A stretch of DNA of 64,000 bases from Devosia equisanguinis. Lineage in GTDB: Bacteria; Pseudomonadota; Alphaproteobacteria; Rhizobiales; Devosiaceae. Within the stretch, counting starts at the first letter, position 1, and each line of letters begins with the position of its first letter. A model generated the notes under the pieces. The model was not told where the DNA came from and ran no database searches. It was given only the letters and a program-made list of their open reading frames with translations. Position numbers and translations under genes: made by a program. The stretch covers positions 96,204 through 160,203 of the forward strand of contig NZ_UZWD01000028.1 in NCBI RefSeq assembly GCF_900631955.1, written 5' to 3'. This document shows, in pieces, positions 38,537 to 48,358 of this stretch.

Positions 38537-41416
38537 CTACATCGCCGCGGCGCGCCCATACCACGCGCTGGCCGCCTCTGCGACTTCGGCCTGCATTTCC
38601 CTGATATCCAGTTCGAGCCGACCGAAATCGGGATAGTGCGCGAGCTGCGCCAAGAGATCCTTGAAGGCCGGCGTCCATGCTTCGTCCTTGAAGGGGCTCA
38701 CCAGGGCCGAGCTCATCACCTGCAGGATGGTCGAATAGAGCGTGTGGATTTCGGCCAGGCGTTGCCCCTGCGGCACGAGGCCGGTTTCACCAAGGCGCGC
38801 GAGGACGCGGGCGGTCTGGGCCTGCGGCAGGTGAACCTGCTGCCCCGCCACCAATTGCGCCGACTGGGCGATGAACTCGAGATCGACCAGACCGCCGGTG
38901 GCCAGCTTGAGGTCGAACAGGTGGCGCGGCTTGCGCTCCTTGGCCATGAGTGCCCGCATCGACACCACATCCTCGATAGTCTTGGCGTGATCGCGCGGCC
39001 GGTTCATCACCTCGGCAATGGCGTCATCCACGGCGGCGCCGAGGCCATCGGTCGAGGCAACGACGCGGGCCCGGCTCAGCGCCAGATGTTCCCAGGTCCA
39101 GGCATTGTCGCGGTGATAGGCGCGGAAACCAGACAGGCTGGTGGCCAGAGGTCCGGCATTGCCGGAGGGGCGCAGGCGCATATCGGCCTCGTAGAGCACG
39201 CCCTCGGCGGTCGGCGCTGACACCGCTGCAACGAGGCGCTGGGTGAGGCGGGCAAAATAGTGCGGCGTGGCCAGCGGCCGCTCGCTGTCGGATTCCGTGT
39301 CCGGCCCATCATAGAGCATGATGAAGTCGAGGTCGGACGTGAAGGTCATCTCGCGGCTGGCCATCTTGCCGAAGGCGAGCAGCGCCACCGAGGCGCCGGG
39401 GATGTTGCCGTGGCGCTTGGCAAACTCGGCCTGCACGCTGATGAAAAGCCGGTTCAAGAGGGTTTCCGCCAGCGCGGTGAACTGGTCCCCTGCCCCAGCT
39501 GCGCTGACCGTGCCGGAGAGCAGCCCCGCCGCGACCAGGAATTTCTGCTCCTGGCCGATGATGCGGGCGCGGTCGATGACTTCTTCATAGGACCGCGCTT
39601 CGGCAAGGAACGAATCCACCTTGGCCACCAGCACGTCACGGCGGGTGACGTCGCTGGCAAAGGCCGGATCGATGAGACCGTCCATGACATGGGCGCGATG
39701 AATGACGGCCTCGGCCATACGTGGCGCCGAGGCCATGAATTGCACCAGAAGCGTGCGCAGTTGCTCATGGTTGCGCAGCAGCGCGAAGAGCTGCACGCCA
39801 GACGGCAGGCGCGAGAGGAAATTGTCGAAACGCGCCAAGGCCTCGTCGGCATTACCGGCACGGCCGAGCGTCGCCAGCAGCGCCGGCAGCAATTCAGTGA
39901 GATGGGCGCGCGCCGCCGAGGCGCGGGTGGCGCCATAGCCGCCATAGTGCCATTTGCGCACGGTTTCGATGGCCTTGTGCGCGTCGGCAAAGCCCATGCC
40001 GGTCAGAGTTTCCAGGGTTCCCGGATCATCGTCGCTGCCGGTGAACACCAGATTGCCCTCACCCGAGCCAAGGCTTTCGCCTTGGGTGAAGAGCTCGGCA
40101 TAATAGCGGGTGACGCGTTCGAGCGCGGCGCGATAATCTGCCTCGAATTGCGCGAGATCCGGCTCACCCAGCAGCCGGCCAATCACGGCCACGTCTTCGG
40201 CGGTGGCGGGCATGATATGGGTCTGCTCGTCGCGCAGCATCTGCAGGCGGTTTTCCACGGCGCGCAGATACCAATAGGTCTCGGTTAGTTCCTCTGCAGT
40301 AGTCGGGCTGATCCAGTTGGCGGCAGCCAGCGCGGCGAGCGCCTTGGCGGTGGGACGGACGCGCAGCGCCTTGTCGCGACCGCCGGCGATGAGCTGCTGG
40401 GTCTGGGCGAAGAACTCGATCTCGCGGATGCCGCCACGGCCCAGCTTGACGTTGTGACCCTCGACACGAATGTCGCCGACATTCTTGGCGACGTTGATCT
40501 GCCGCTTCATGGCCTGGATGTCGGCAATGGTGGCGAAGTCGAGGTGCTTGCGCCAGACATAGGGGGCCAGCTCCTTGAGGAAGAGCTCGCCCACCGCCTT
40601 GTCGCCGGCGCAGGGCCGCGCCTTGATCCAGGCGGCGCGTTCCCAATTCTGCCCGCGCACCTCGTAATAGGCGAGCGCCGCATCGACCGAGATGGCCACC
40701 GGCGTCGACCCCGGATCGGGGCGCAGGCGCAGGTCCGTGCGGAAGACATAGCCATAGGCCTGCCGGTCCTCCATCAGCCCGACCAGCTTCTGCACCATGC
40801 GCGAATAGATTTTCGTTGCCTCGCCCGGTTCGACCAGCACGCTCTTTTGCGGATCGAAGAAGGCGACGATGTCGATATCGGAGGAATAGTTGAGCTCGCG
40901 CCCGCCATGCTTGCCCAGGGCAAAGATGGCAAGACCGGAATTGGCAGCGCGGGCCTGGTCGGCGGAAAGCACCAGCTGGCCCTTGTCGAAGGCCTGGCGC
41001 ATCAGCAGGTCGAGCGCGGCTTCCAGGGCGGCGTCAGCTAGATCGGAGAGCGCCTCGGTTGCCCGCGCAGTTGTCCAGGCGCCACCGGTTTCGGCCACGG
41101 CGGCGAGCAGAGCCGTGCGCCCCTTGGCCATGCGCAGCATCTGCCCAACACTGGCCTCGTCGGCCGTGCGGCCCATCTCGCCCACCTCCTCAAGCAGCGC
41201 AGCAAAGGCGGTCTCGATATCGCCGTCCAGCGCATCGGCCAGCCAGGCGGCGTGGGTTCGGGTCAGCTCAAGCAGATATGGAGCCGCATCGAGCAGTGGC
41301 CCGAGCAGGCCGCCCTGGGCGACAAGATAGGCCCCTATCTCTGGCTTCAGCTCCAGCATGAGCGCTTCGAAATGCGGATGGTCAATGGCGGGCAGCGGGG
41401 AGAGATGTGTGCTCAT
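38537..41416 (-). CDS. glnE: Bifunctional glutamine synthetase adenylyltransferase/deadenylase
   Basis: A 959-residue enzyme that adds or removes AMP on glutamine synthetase according to PII and glutamine levels. It has two nucleotidyltransferase domains. The first (deadenylylation) carries GKHGGRELNYSSDIDIVAF at about residue 160. The second (adenylylation) carries GKMASREMTFTSDLDFIMLYD at about residue 690. A helical regulatory stretch separates them. The ATG at 41416 begins MSTHLSPLP; a much longer open frame upstream overlaps the histidine kinase and is not real. Length matches alphaproteobacterial GlnE. It lies 55 bases after the kinase gene, in an order (degP, regulator, kinase, glnE) that I recall as conserved in rhizobia. 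Confidence 0.95.
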   Translation of the reverse strand: MSTHLSPLPAIDHPHFEALMLELKPEIGAYLVAQGGLLGPLLDAAPYLLELTRTHAAWLADALDGDIETAFAALLEEVGEMGRTADEASVGQMLRMAKGRTALLAAVAETGGAWTTARATEALSDLADAALEAALDLLMRQAFDKGQLVLSADQARAANSGLAIFALGKHGGRELNYSSDIDIVAFFDPQKSVLVEPGEATKIYSRMVQKLVGLMEDRQAYGYVFRTDLRLRPDPGSTPVAISVDAALAYYEVRGQNWERAAWIKARPCAGDKAVGELFLKELAPYVWRKHLDFATIADIQAMKRQINVAKNVGDIRVEGHNVKLGRGGIREIEFFAQTQQLIAGGRDKALRVRPTAKALAALAAANWISPTTAEELTETYWYLRAVENRLQMLRDEQTHIMPATAEDVAVIGRLLGEPDLAQFEADYRAALERVTRYYAELFTQGESLGSGEGNLVFTGSDDDPGTLETLTGMGFADAHKAIETVRKWHYGGYGATRASAARAHLTELLPALLATLGRAGNADEALARFDNFLSRLPSGVQLFALLRNHEQLRTLLVQFMASAPRMAEAVIHRAHVMDGLIDPAFASDVTRRDVLVAKVDSFLAEARSYEEVIDRARIIGQEQKFLVAAGLLSGTVSAAGAGDQFTALAETLLNRLFISVQAEFAKRHGNIPGASVALLAFGKMASREMTFTSDLDFIMLYDGPDTESDSERPLATPHYFARLTQRLVAAVSAPTAEGVLYEADMRLRPSGNAGPLATSLSGFRAYHRDNAWTWEHLALSRARVVASTDGLGAAVDDAIAEVMNRPRDHAKTIEDVVSMRALMAKERKPRHLFDLKLATGGLVDLEFIAQSAQLVAGQQVHLPQAQTARVLARLGETGLVPQGQRLAEIHTLYSTILQVMSSALVSPFKDEAWTPAFKDLLAQLAHYPDFGRLELDIREMQAEVAEAASAWYGRAAAM

Positions 41417-41471
41417 GAGCGAGGCATAGCCCGGCGCCGAAAGCCCGGCAAGGCAGTGCGGAGAGCTAGAG

Positions 41472-42893
41472 TCAGACCAGCGGCAATTCCAGCACGGCGC
41501 GGACACCGGGCGCGTTGTCCTCGATAACGAACCGCCCGCCATGAAGGCGCGCCACGGCATTGACCAGCGACAGGCCGAGGCCCGAGCCCGGTTCGGAGCG
41601 GCTCTTTTCCAGCCGCACAAAACGCTCGAGCACTCGCTGACGGTCTGCTGCCGGAATACCAGGCCCGTTGTCGGCCACGGCGATGCGCACCTGATTGGCG
41701 TCGCGGCTGAGCGAAACGTCGACGCGCCCCTGTCCCCCTGCTTCGGGCTTGGCATATTTCATGGCGTTTTCGAGCAGGTTGACCATGGCCTGGCCGATAA
41801 GCTCGCGATTGGCCTTAAGCATCACCTCAGGCTCGATTGAGGTGGTGATAGCGATGCCCTCATCCTCAGCCACCGGTGCATAAAGCTCTGCCATGTCGGA
41901 GACGATGGCACTGACATCGATATCGACCAAGGCGCCGGAGGGCGCGCCTGCCTCGGCGCGGGCGATCATCAACAGCGCATTGAAGGTCTGGATCAGCCTG
42001 TCGCTTTCCGCGATCACCGTTTCCAGCGCCCGCTCGCGCACATCCTCGCTGGCCGTGTCGCGCAAAGCCGCCTCGGCCTGGTTGCGCAGCCGCGTCAGTG
42101 GGGTCTTGAGATCATGCGCGACATTGTCGGTAACCTCCTTGAGACCCTGCAACAGCTTCTCGATGCGGTCGAGCATGGCGTTGAGGTTGGTGGCCAGGCC
42201 ATCGAATTCGTCATTGCGCTTGGTCAGGGGAATGCGCTCGGAGAGATTACCGGACATGATCTTGGTGGACGTGTCGCGAATGGCGTCGATGCGGCGAAGC
42301 ACCCGTCGCGCCGTTACCCCGCCGGCAATGATCGAAAAGACGATGATCCCAACCACGCCCACGAGGAAGCTCTGCAAAATGATGGCCGAATAGCCACGAC
42401 GCTCCACAACATCGCGCCCCACGACGAGGCGCATGCCATTGCCCAGCTCTACCGAACGCACCACGGCCACACCGGCCCGGCGCGGTCCACCCTCGGGCCC
42501 CGGCGGCAGCGTGGCCTCGGCATTGAGCGGATCAGGCCGCTCATAGTCAAAACTATAGACGCCCGGTTCGATCAGCACTTCAGCTGGTACGGCCACCATA
42601 TTGCCAAGCAGATATTGCCCCGAGGCGTCGCCAAGGAAATAGACGCCTGGCCCCGGCTGGCTCGACACGCGATTGACCGCCAGCGCCAAGGCGCGAATGC
42701 CCTGATTGGCTTCGATGCGCTGGAACAGGCGCACTTCGCGGTCGATATCGTCGGCCTGCTGGCGCTGGATCTGCACGCTCGACTGCCAGCCGATAAAGCC
42801 CATCAGCAGGATGGCGAAGAGCACGAAGATGGCAATGAAGGTGGCAGTCAGCCTGACGGTGGAGGTGCGCCAGACCTGCGCAAAGCGACTCAC
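41472..42893 (-). CDS. Sensor histidine kinase with HAMP domain, partner of the next regulator
   Basis: A 473-residue EnvZ-type kinase. Membrane segments at about 15-37 and 175-197 enclose a periplasmic domain of about 135 residues. HAMP follows at about 195-250, then HisKA with His260 in DNVAHDLKTPLTRLR. The ATPase domain contains N-box NLLENAMKYA, DNGPGIP and GSGLGLSLV. The start is GTG at 42893, three bases after the stop of the response regulator gene, so the two are translationally coupled. The neighbouring degP suggests an envelope-stress signal, but this is inference from context. Confidence 0.93.
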   Translation of the reverse strand: MSRFAQVWRTSTVRLTATFIAIFVLFAILLMGFIGWQSSVQIQRQQADDIDREVRLFQRIEANQGIRALALAVNRVSSQPGPGVYFLGDASGQYLLGNMVAVPAEVLIEPGVYSFDYERPDPLNAEATLPPGPEGGPRRAGVAVVRSVELGNGMRLVVGRDVVERRGYSAIILQSFLVGVVGIIVFSIIAGGVTARRVLRRIDAIRDTSTKIMSGNLSERIPLTKRNDEFDGLATNLNAMLDRIEKLLQGLKEVTDNVAHDLKTPLTRLRNQAEAALRDTASEDVRERALETVIAESDRLIQTFNALLMIARAEAGAPSGALVDIDVSAIVSDMAELYAPVAEDEGIAITTSIEPEVMLKANRELIGQAMVNLLENAMKYAKPEAGGQGRVDVSLSRDANQVRIAVADNGPGIPAADRQRVLERFVRLEKSRSEPGSGLGLSLVNAVARLHGGRFVIEDNAPGVRAVLELPLV

Positions 42894-42896
42894 GGC

Positions 42897-43568
42897 CTAG
42901 TCCCGGATCATATAGCCGGCACCGCGCACGGTATGCAGCAGCGGGCTGGCATGGCCCTTGTCGATCTTGGAGCGCAGGCGCGACATGTGCACGTCGATGA
43001 CATTGGTCTGCGGATCGAAGTGATAGTCCCAGACATTTTCGAGCAGCATGGTGCGGGTCACCACCTTGCCGGCATGCTTCATCAGATATTCGAGCAGGCG
43101 AAATTCGCGCGGCTGCAACAGGATGGCCTCACCGGCACGCTCGACCTTGCGGCTCAAGCGATCGAGGCTGAGATCGCCCACAGAATAGCTGGTGGCGCCT
43201 TCGGCCGGACTGGAGCGGCGCGCCAGCACCTCGACGCGCGCCAAGAGTTCAGTAAAGGCATAGGGTTTGGTGAGATAGTCGTCGCCCCCTGCCCTGAGGC
43301 CGGTTACGCGATCATCGACCTCGCCCAGCGCAGACAGGATGAGCACCGGGGTTGCATCGCCTTCGGCGCGCAACGATTCGACGATGGAGAGACCGTCACG
43401 ACGGGGCAGCATGCGATCGACGATCAGCACGTCGTAATCCATGCCCGAGGCCATGGCATAGCCAGTCTCGCCGTCGGCAGCATGGTGTGTGACGTGACCG
43501 GCTTCGTCCAGCGCCTGGATCAGATAGCTGGCGGCTTCCCGGTCGTCTTCGATCAAGAGAATTTTCAA
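42897..43568 (-). CDS. OmpR-family response regulator
   Basis: A 223-residue DNA-binding regulator. The receiver has the acidic pair EDD at 7-9, phosphoacceptor Asp51 in IVDRMLP, and the KPYAF lysine. The winged-helix output domain (about 125-222) contains LQPREFRLLEYLMKHAGKVV and the recognition region VIDVHMSRLRSKID, ending in TVRGAGYMI. It is coupled to the kinase gene three bases downstream. It follows degP by about 55 bases containing a hairpin, so degP read-through may contribute to its expression. Confidence 0.95.
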   Translation of the reverse strand: MKILLIEDDREAASYLIQALDEAGHVTHHAADGETGYAMASGMDYDVLIVDRMLPRRDGLSIVESLRAEGDATPVLILSALGEVDDRVTGLRAGGDDYLTKPYAFTELLARVEVLARRSSPAEGATSYSVGDLSLDRLSRKVERAGEAILLQPREFRLLEYLMKHAGKVVTRTMLLENVWDYHFDPQTNVIDVHMSRLRSKIDKGHASPLLHTVRGAGYMIRD

Positions 43569-43595
43569 TTCGGCCCCCAGCGCAGAGAAGGACCC

Positions 43596-43610
43596 CGGGG
43601 CAATGCCCCG
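43596..43610 (-). terminator. Hairpin between degP and the response regulator
   Basis: CGGGGC and GCCCCG make a 6-base stem with a 3-base loop, just past the degP stop on the minus strand. No T-run follows, so it may only attenuate read-through. Confidence 0.35.
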
Positions 43611-43622
43611 AGGCCCAATAGG

Positions 43623-45158
43623 TTACTCGGTGATCGGCAGGCCGATGAACCGGGCTTCGCCGTTACGCGCAACCTTCAGCAGTGCGGTGTTGAGGCCCTT
43701 GGCCTTGACCGCATCGATGGCCTTGGTGAAGTCGGCCGACGACTGCACGGCGGCGTTGTCGACTTCCAGGATCACATCGCCGACGCTCAGACCGCGATCG
43801 CTCGCCGCACTGTTGGCCTCGACATCCTGGATCAGCAGGCCGCCCGTGCCGTCACCATTGGGAACCACGGTGATGCCCAGGCTGGTGGTGGCTTCAGGGA
43901 TTGCTTCAGGAGGGGTCGGGGCCTGCGGCTCTTCCGGAGCGGCTTCCTTGAGCTGGGTCAGCTTCACCGAAACCGTGGTCTCGGCCCCGTCGCGCCAGAT
44001 GGTCAGCTCGACGGTGGAGTCCGGGGCCTTGCCGGCAATGGTGCGGCTCAGGTCGAGCGCATCATCGATCTGGTCGCCATCGACCTTGGTGATGATATCG
44101 CCAGACTTGACGCCGGCGGTACCTGCCGGGCCGTCAGCGGTGGGCTCACGCACGATGGCGCCGCGGGCATTGGGCAAGCCGACGCTGTCGGCAATGTCTT
44201 TGGTCACGTCCTGGATGGACACGCCGAGATAGCCGCGAGTCACCGAGCCATCCTGGATCAGTTGATCGACGATCTGCTGAACGGTATGGGCGGGGATAGC
44301 GAAAGCGATACCGACATTGCCGCCATTGGGCGAATAGATGGCGGTGTTGACGCCGACCACTTCACCATTGGTGTTGAAGGCCGGACCACCCGAATTGCCG
44401 GTGTTGACGGCCGCATCGATCTGCAGGAAGTCGCCATAGCTGGAACCGCCGATATTGCGGCCCGAACCGGAGATGACGCCCACTGTCACGGTGCCGCCGA
44501 GGCCAAAGGGATTACCGACTGCCACGACCCAGTCACCCACGCGGCTGGCCTTCTGCTCGAAGGTCACGAAGGGCAGGTCTTCGCCCTTGATCTTGAGCAC
44601 GGCAAGGTCGGTGCGCTGGTCGGTACCGACAATCTCGGCCACCTGCTCGCTGCCGTCCTCGAACACTACCGTTACCTTGGTTGCGTCCTGCACAACGTGA
44701 TTGTTGGTCACGACATAGCCATCGGCGGAAATGATGAAGCCGGAGCCTGCTGCCATGAAACGGCGCGGCGCGGGTTCGCCGCCGGGACCACCAGGTCCGC
44801 CAGGGCCGCCGGGACCACCGAACTGGTCGAAGAAGTCACGGAAGGGGTGATCCTTGGGCAGATCAGGGAAATTGAAATCAAAGTTGAAGTTCGGGCCACC
44901 GCGCTGAACCGCGCGACCGGGCGCCTCGGCCTCAACCAGGATGGACACAACAGCCGGCTTCACCGCATCGACCAGATCGGCAAAGCCCTGCTGCACGGAC
45001 GTCTGCGGCACGACGATCTGCGCGGCATTCTGCACCTGCGCATTGGCGACCTGTCCGTTGAGGACGAATGCGGTGGAAACGCCACCGACGCCGACCAGCA
45101 GGGCCAGGGCAGAAGCCCCCAGCCAACGACGGGTGCGCGAGAGAATAGTCGAACGCAT
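43623..45158 (-). CDS. degP: Periplasmic serine protease, DegP/HtrA (Do) family
   Basis: A 511-residue periplasmic protease and chaperone. An Arg-rich N terminus and hydrophobic segment precede a signal peptidase site near residue 41 (VANAQ). The trypsin-like domain has the triad His in VVTNNHVV, Asp in RTDLAVLKI and Ser in GNSGGPAFN. A Gly/Pro-rich loop (GGPGGPGGPGG) lies between the N terminus and the triad. Two PDZ domains occupy about 290-390 and 410-505. It refolds or degrades misfolded envelope proteins. The ATG at 45158 has GGAGA upstream. It begins the degP, regulator, kinase, glnE series on the minus strand. The exact paralogue name (degP or degQ) is uncertain. Confidence 0.93.
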   Translation of the reverse strand: MRSTILSRTRRWLGASALALLVGVGGVSTAFVLNGQVANAQVQNAAQIVVPQTSVQQGFADLVDAVKPAVVSILVEAEAPGRAVQRGGPNFNFDFNFPDLPKDHPFRDFFDQFGGPGGPGGPGGPGGEPAPRRFMAAGSGFIISADGYVVTNNHVVQDATKVTVVFEDGSEQVAEIVGTDQRTDLAVLKIKGEDLPFVTFEQKASRVGDWVVAVGNPFGLGGTVTVGVISGSGRNIGGSSYGDFLQIDAAVNTGNSGGPAFNTNGEVVGVNTAIYSPNGGNVGIAFAIPAHTVQQIVDQLIQDGSVTRGYLGVSIQDVTKDIADSVGLPNARGAIVREPTADGPAGTAGVKSGDIITKVDGDQIDDALDLSRTIAGKAPDSTVELTIWRDGAETTVSVKLTQLKEAAPEEPQAPTPPEAIPEATTSLGITVVPNGDGTGGLLIQDVEANSAASDRGLSVGDVILEVDNAAVQSSADFTKAIDAVKAKGLNTALLKVARNGEARFIGLPITE

Positions 45159-45453
45159 GGTAACGAATCTCCTTCGTTAAGCTCTCAACAGCTTATGGAC
45201 CTAGATATGGAACGTCCCGCCTTTCTGTGAAGTTGCGCCAACATTAAGCTTTGGCAATCTAGCGGGCAGGATTGCGGCAATTCGCGCGCGATCGACGCCG
45301 CAAAATAGCTCTGGACATTTCGTGGCAATGCCAGCGGGACGCCCCAATACCTGACGCAAATGCTTTCTTTGCGCGCAACAAGGTCGGCTCGGCATTCCAT
45401 CACAATCGCCATTGCCCACCGGTCCCATGACGACAGTGTGAACGACAAGACAG

Positions 45454-45915
45454 TTAATCCTCGTCGCGATTGAGCGCGTCGAGGGCGGCCTGTTCCTGCG
45501 GCGTGAGGGCGGGTGCGGGATCGGAAGTCTTCCGGCGTCGGGAGGCGACGAAAATGGCGATCAACCCGGCCAATAGCAGTCCGGGCGTGGCGATCCAAAG
45601 CAGCAATGTATGGGAATTGACGCGCGGATTGAGCAGCACGAATTCGCCATAGCGATCGACGAGATATTGCTCGACTTCATCATTGCTGTCGCCGGCCACA
45701 AGGCGCTCGCGCACAAGCAGACGCAGGTCACGCGCCAGGTCGGCATCGCTGTCGTCGATGGACTGGTTCTGGCAGACGAGGCATCGCAGCCCGGAGGATA
45801 TGTCGCGGGCCCTGGACTCGAGGACGGGATCGGCCAAGACCTCGTCCGGGCTGACGGCGAGGGCAGCGCTAGGCAGCGCCAGCATCAGGCAGAGAACAAG
45901 CGCGCGCCAGATCAT
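45454..45915 (-). CDS. ccmH: Cytochrome c maturation thiol oxidoreductase CcmH/CycL
   Basis: A 153-residue membrane-anchored protein. The signal peptide ends near residue 20 (AALAVS). The redox motif is LRCLVCQNQSI with Cys45 and Cys48, which reduces apocytochrome c CXXCH cysteines before haem attachment. A membrane segment at about 103-125 anchors it, followed by a short basic and acidic cytoplasmic tail. Its ATG overlaps the ccmF stop as ATGA. It is the last gene of ccmI-ccmE-ccmF-ccmH, the cycHJKL order of rhizobia. No ccmG lies in this operon. Confidence 0.95.
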   Translation of the reverse strand: MIWRALVLCLMLALPSAALAVSPDEVLADPVLESRARDISSGLRCLVCQNQSIDDSDADLARDLRLLVRERLVAGDSNDEVEQYLVDRYGEFVLLNPRVNSHTLLLWIATPGLLLAGLIAIFVASRRRKTSDPAPALTPQEQAALDALNRDED

Positions 45916-47885
45916 TCGGCAGCCTTGAGGCTGGGCCTGGCGGCCTTGTTAGGCGCACCGATGCGCAGGCGGCGGTCAGTGAGCGAAAGCACACCCGCAC
46001 CCGCCATGACCAACGCCCCGAGCCAGATGAGCAGGATATAGGGCTTGTGCCAGACGCGGATCACATGGGTGTCGGCCAATGGCTCACCCAGTTGCAGGTA
46101 AAGCTGGGAGAGACCGTAGGTCTGAATGGCCGCTTCGGTAGTGGGCATGCCGCTGGCGGCGTAGATGCGCCGTTCCGCTTCGAGCCGGGCTGTTCCGCCG
46201 CCGGCATCGGTGACGGTGAAAATGCCGGTATCGGCCATGTAGTTCGGGCCCGGCACTTGCTCGAAGCTGTCGAAGTGGATGGTGTAGCCGCTGAGCTCGG
46301 CAGTCTCGCCGGGATTGAGCGTGGTCACCAGTTCCGTCTCCCAGGCCGTCACCGAGACCACACCGAGCACGGTCAGCCCCAGCCCAAGATGGCCTATGGC
46401 TGTCGACCAGATCGAGCGCGGCAGTCCCACGAGGCGCCGCACGCTCTCGCTGACCGGAATGCGCCCGACGCGGCCGCGTTCCAGCACTTCGGCGATGGAG
46501 CCGAAGCTGACCCAGAAGCCCAGAAGCAGCCCTAGCGGCACCAGCGAGATCGACACCCCGCCTAGCGCTGAAATGAGAATGGTGAGGAAAATAGCCAGTG
46601 CGGCAACCCCCACCAGGCGCTGTCCGGCCGCGACCATGTCGCCGCGCTTCCAGGGCAGCAGCGGCCCGAATGGCAACACCAGCAGGAGCGGCGCCATCAG
46701 CGCCCCGAAGGTGAAATCGAAGAAGGGCGCGCCGACCGAAATCGAAGTGCCGGTCAGGGCATCGAGCACCAGCGGATAGAGCGTGCCGACCAGCACTGCG
46801 CCGACGGCCGTGGCGAGGAAGAGATTGTTGAGGATCAACGCGCCTTCGCGGCTGATCGGGGCAAAGAGCCCCCCCTGCCGCAAAGCCGGCGAGCGGATGG
46901 CAAAGAGCAGGAAGGCGCTGCCGATCAGAACCGCCAGGATGGAGAGGATCACCAGCCCGCGCGTCGGGTCACTGGCAAAGGTATGCACCGATGTGAGGAT
47001 GCCCGAGCGGACGAGGAATGTACCGAGCAGCGACAGCGAGAAGGTGATGATGGAGAGGAACACCGTCCAGACCTTGAGCGCATTGCGCTTTTCCATCACC
47101 AAAGCCGAATGCAGCAGCGCAGTGCCGGCCAGCCAGGGCATGAAGCTGGCATTCTCCACCGGGTCCCAGAACCACCAGCCGCCCCAGCCGAGTTCGTAAT
47201 AGGCCCAGTAGGAGCCCATGGCGATGCCTAGGGTCAGGAAGATCCAGCTCAGCATGGTCCAGGGCCGCACCCAGCGCGCCCAGGCCTGGTCGATGCGGCC
47301 CGAGATCAGCGCCGCGATAGCGAAGGAAAAGCAGATGGAGAACCCGACATAGCCCGCATAGAGCAGCGGCGGATGGATGGCGAGACCGATATCCTGAAGG
47401 ATCGGATTGAGATCATTGCCTTCCAGCGGCGGCACGGCGATGCGGGCGAAGGGATTGGATGTGAAGAGGGTAAAGCCGGAAAAGGCCGCGACCAGGAGGC
47501 TCTGCGTGCCGAGGACGAGGCTGGTGAGATCGGACGGCAGGCGCCGCGCGAAAACGGCCACCAACGCGCCGAACAGCACAAGGATGAGGATCCACAAGAG
47601 CATGGAGCCCTCGTGATTGCCCCAAACGCCGGAGATCTTGAAGATCAGCGGCTTGAGCGAATGAGAGTTGTTGACGACCAGTGCCACCGAGAAATCGGAG
47701 ACAACGAAGGCCTGCACCAGCGCCGCGAAGGCCGCGGCAATGAGGATGAACTGCAGGACCGAGGCCTGGCTCAGCGCCATTGCCAACCGGTCGCCCCGCC
47801 GCCACAGCGTCAGTCCCGCCAGCGCGGAGACCACGGAGATGGCGAATGCCAGCACAAAGGCGAAATGGCCGAGCTCGATACTCAC
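45912..47885 (-). CDS. ccmF: Cytochrome c haem lyase subunit CcmF/CycK
   Basis: A 657-residue integral membrane protein with about 14-15 hydrophobic segments. The tryptophan-rich signature WGGWWFWDPVENASFMPW (WWD domain) near residue 230 handles haem. Conserved histidines flank it. With CcmH and CcmI it attaches haem to apocytochrome c outside the cytoplasm. The GTG at 47885 overlaps the ccmE stop as GTGA, so I prefer it to an upstream frame start. The product then begins MSIELGHFAF. Confidence 0.95.
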   Translation of the reverse strand: MSIELGHFAFVLAFAISVVSALAGLTLWRRGDRLAMALSQASVLQFILIAAAFAALVQAFVVSDFSVALVVNNSHSLKPLIFKISGVWGNHEGSMLLWILILVLFGALVAVFARRLPSDLTSLVLGTQSLLVAAFSGFTLFTSNPFARIAVPPLEGNDLNPILQDIGLAIHPPLLYAGYVGFSICFSFAIAALISGRIDQAWARWVRPWTMLSWIFLTLGIAMGSYWAYYELGWGGWWFWDPVENASFMPWLAGTALLHSALVMEKRNALKVWTVFLSIITFSLSLLGTFLVRSGILTSVHTFASDPTRGLVILSILAVLIGSAFLLFAIRSPALRQGGLFAPISREGALILNNLFLATAVGAVLVGTLYPLVLDALTGTSISVGAPFFDFTFGALMAPLLLVLPFGPLLPWKRGDMVAAGQRLVGVAALAIFLTILISALGGVSISLVPLGLLLGFWVSFGSIAEVLERGRVGRIPVSESVRRLVGLPRSIWSTAIGHLGLGLTVLGVVSVTAWETELVTTLNPGETAELSGYTIHFDSFEQVPGPNYMADTGIFTVTDAGGGTARLEAERRIYAASGMPTTEAAIQTYGLSQLYLQLGEPLADTHVIRVWHKPYILLIWLGALVMAGAGVLSLTDRRLRIGAPNKAARPSLKAAE

Positions 47886-48358
47886 TGCGCGCCGCCCTCC
47901 GGACGCCACTCGCCCTGCGCCTTGAGCGCATCGACGACTTCCTTGGGAATATAGTTCTCATCGTGCTTGGCCAGCACATTGGTGGCGACGAACTTGCCGT
48001 CATCGCCCATGCTGCCTTCGGCCACCACGCCCTGCCCTTCGCGGAACAGGTCGGGCAGGATACCGGTATAGCTGGCCTCGATTTCGGCGCCGCCATCGGT
48101 GACGACAAAGACATTGTCCTGCCCGTTGCGGACCCAGCTGCCATCCTTCACCAGTCCGCCGAGGCGAATGGGATGGCCGGGCTCGACGCCGCGGGTGATG
48201 ACGTCGCTGGGCGAATAGAAGAAGACGATCTGGTCGCGCAGGGCGGTTAGCACCAGCGCCGCGGCAATGGCGATCACCACGGCAAGGCCGGCAATAACGG
48301 CCAAACGCTTCTGCTTGCGGGTCATGCCCTTGCGACGGGCAGCAGCGGGCATGGTCAT
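47882..48358 (-). CDS. ccmE: Haem chaperone CcmE/CycJ
   Basis: A 158-residue membrane-anchored haem chaperone. A basic N terminus (RRKGMTRKQKRLA) leads to a membrane segment at about 20-40. The beta-barrel domain follows, and the covalent haem site is His132 in the KHDENY motif, with Tyr136 as the axial ligand. It receives haem from CcmC and hands it to CcmF. The ATG at 48358 overlaps the ccmI stop as ATGA. Its C terminus overlaps the GTG of ccmF, so translation is coupled along the operon. Confidence 0.95.
   Translation of the reverse strand: MTMPAAARRKGMTRKQKRLAVIAGLAVVIAIAAALVLTALRDQIVFFYSPSDVITRGVEPGHPIRLGGLVKDGSWVRNGQDNVFVVTDGGAEIEASYTGILPDLFREGQGVVAEGSMGDDGKFVATNVLAKHDENYIPKEVVDALKAQGEWRPEGGAQ

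Noticed and set aside
38537..41755. A longer GlnE starting at 41755
   Set aside because: The extra 113 residues overlap the histidine kinase gene and lack GlnE similarity; the ATG at 41416 gives the normal length.
42114..45230. A 1038-codon open frame on the plus strand
   Set aside because: It runs antisense through the kinase, response regulator and degP, all with clear motifs. Long antisense frames are expected at this GC content.
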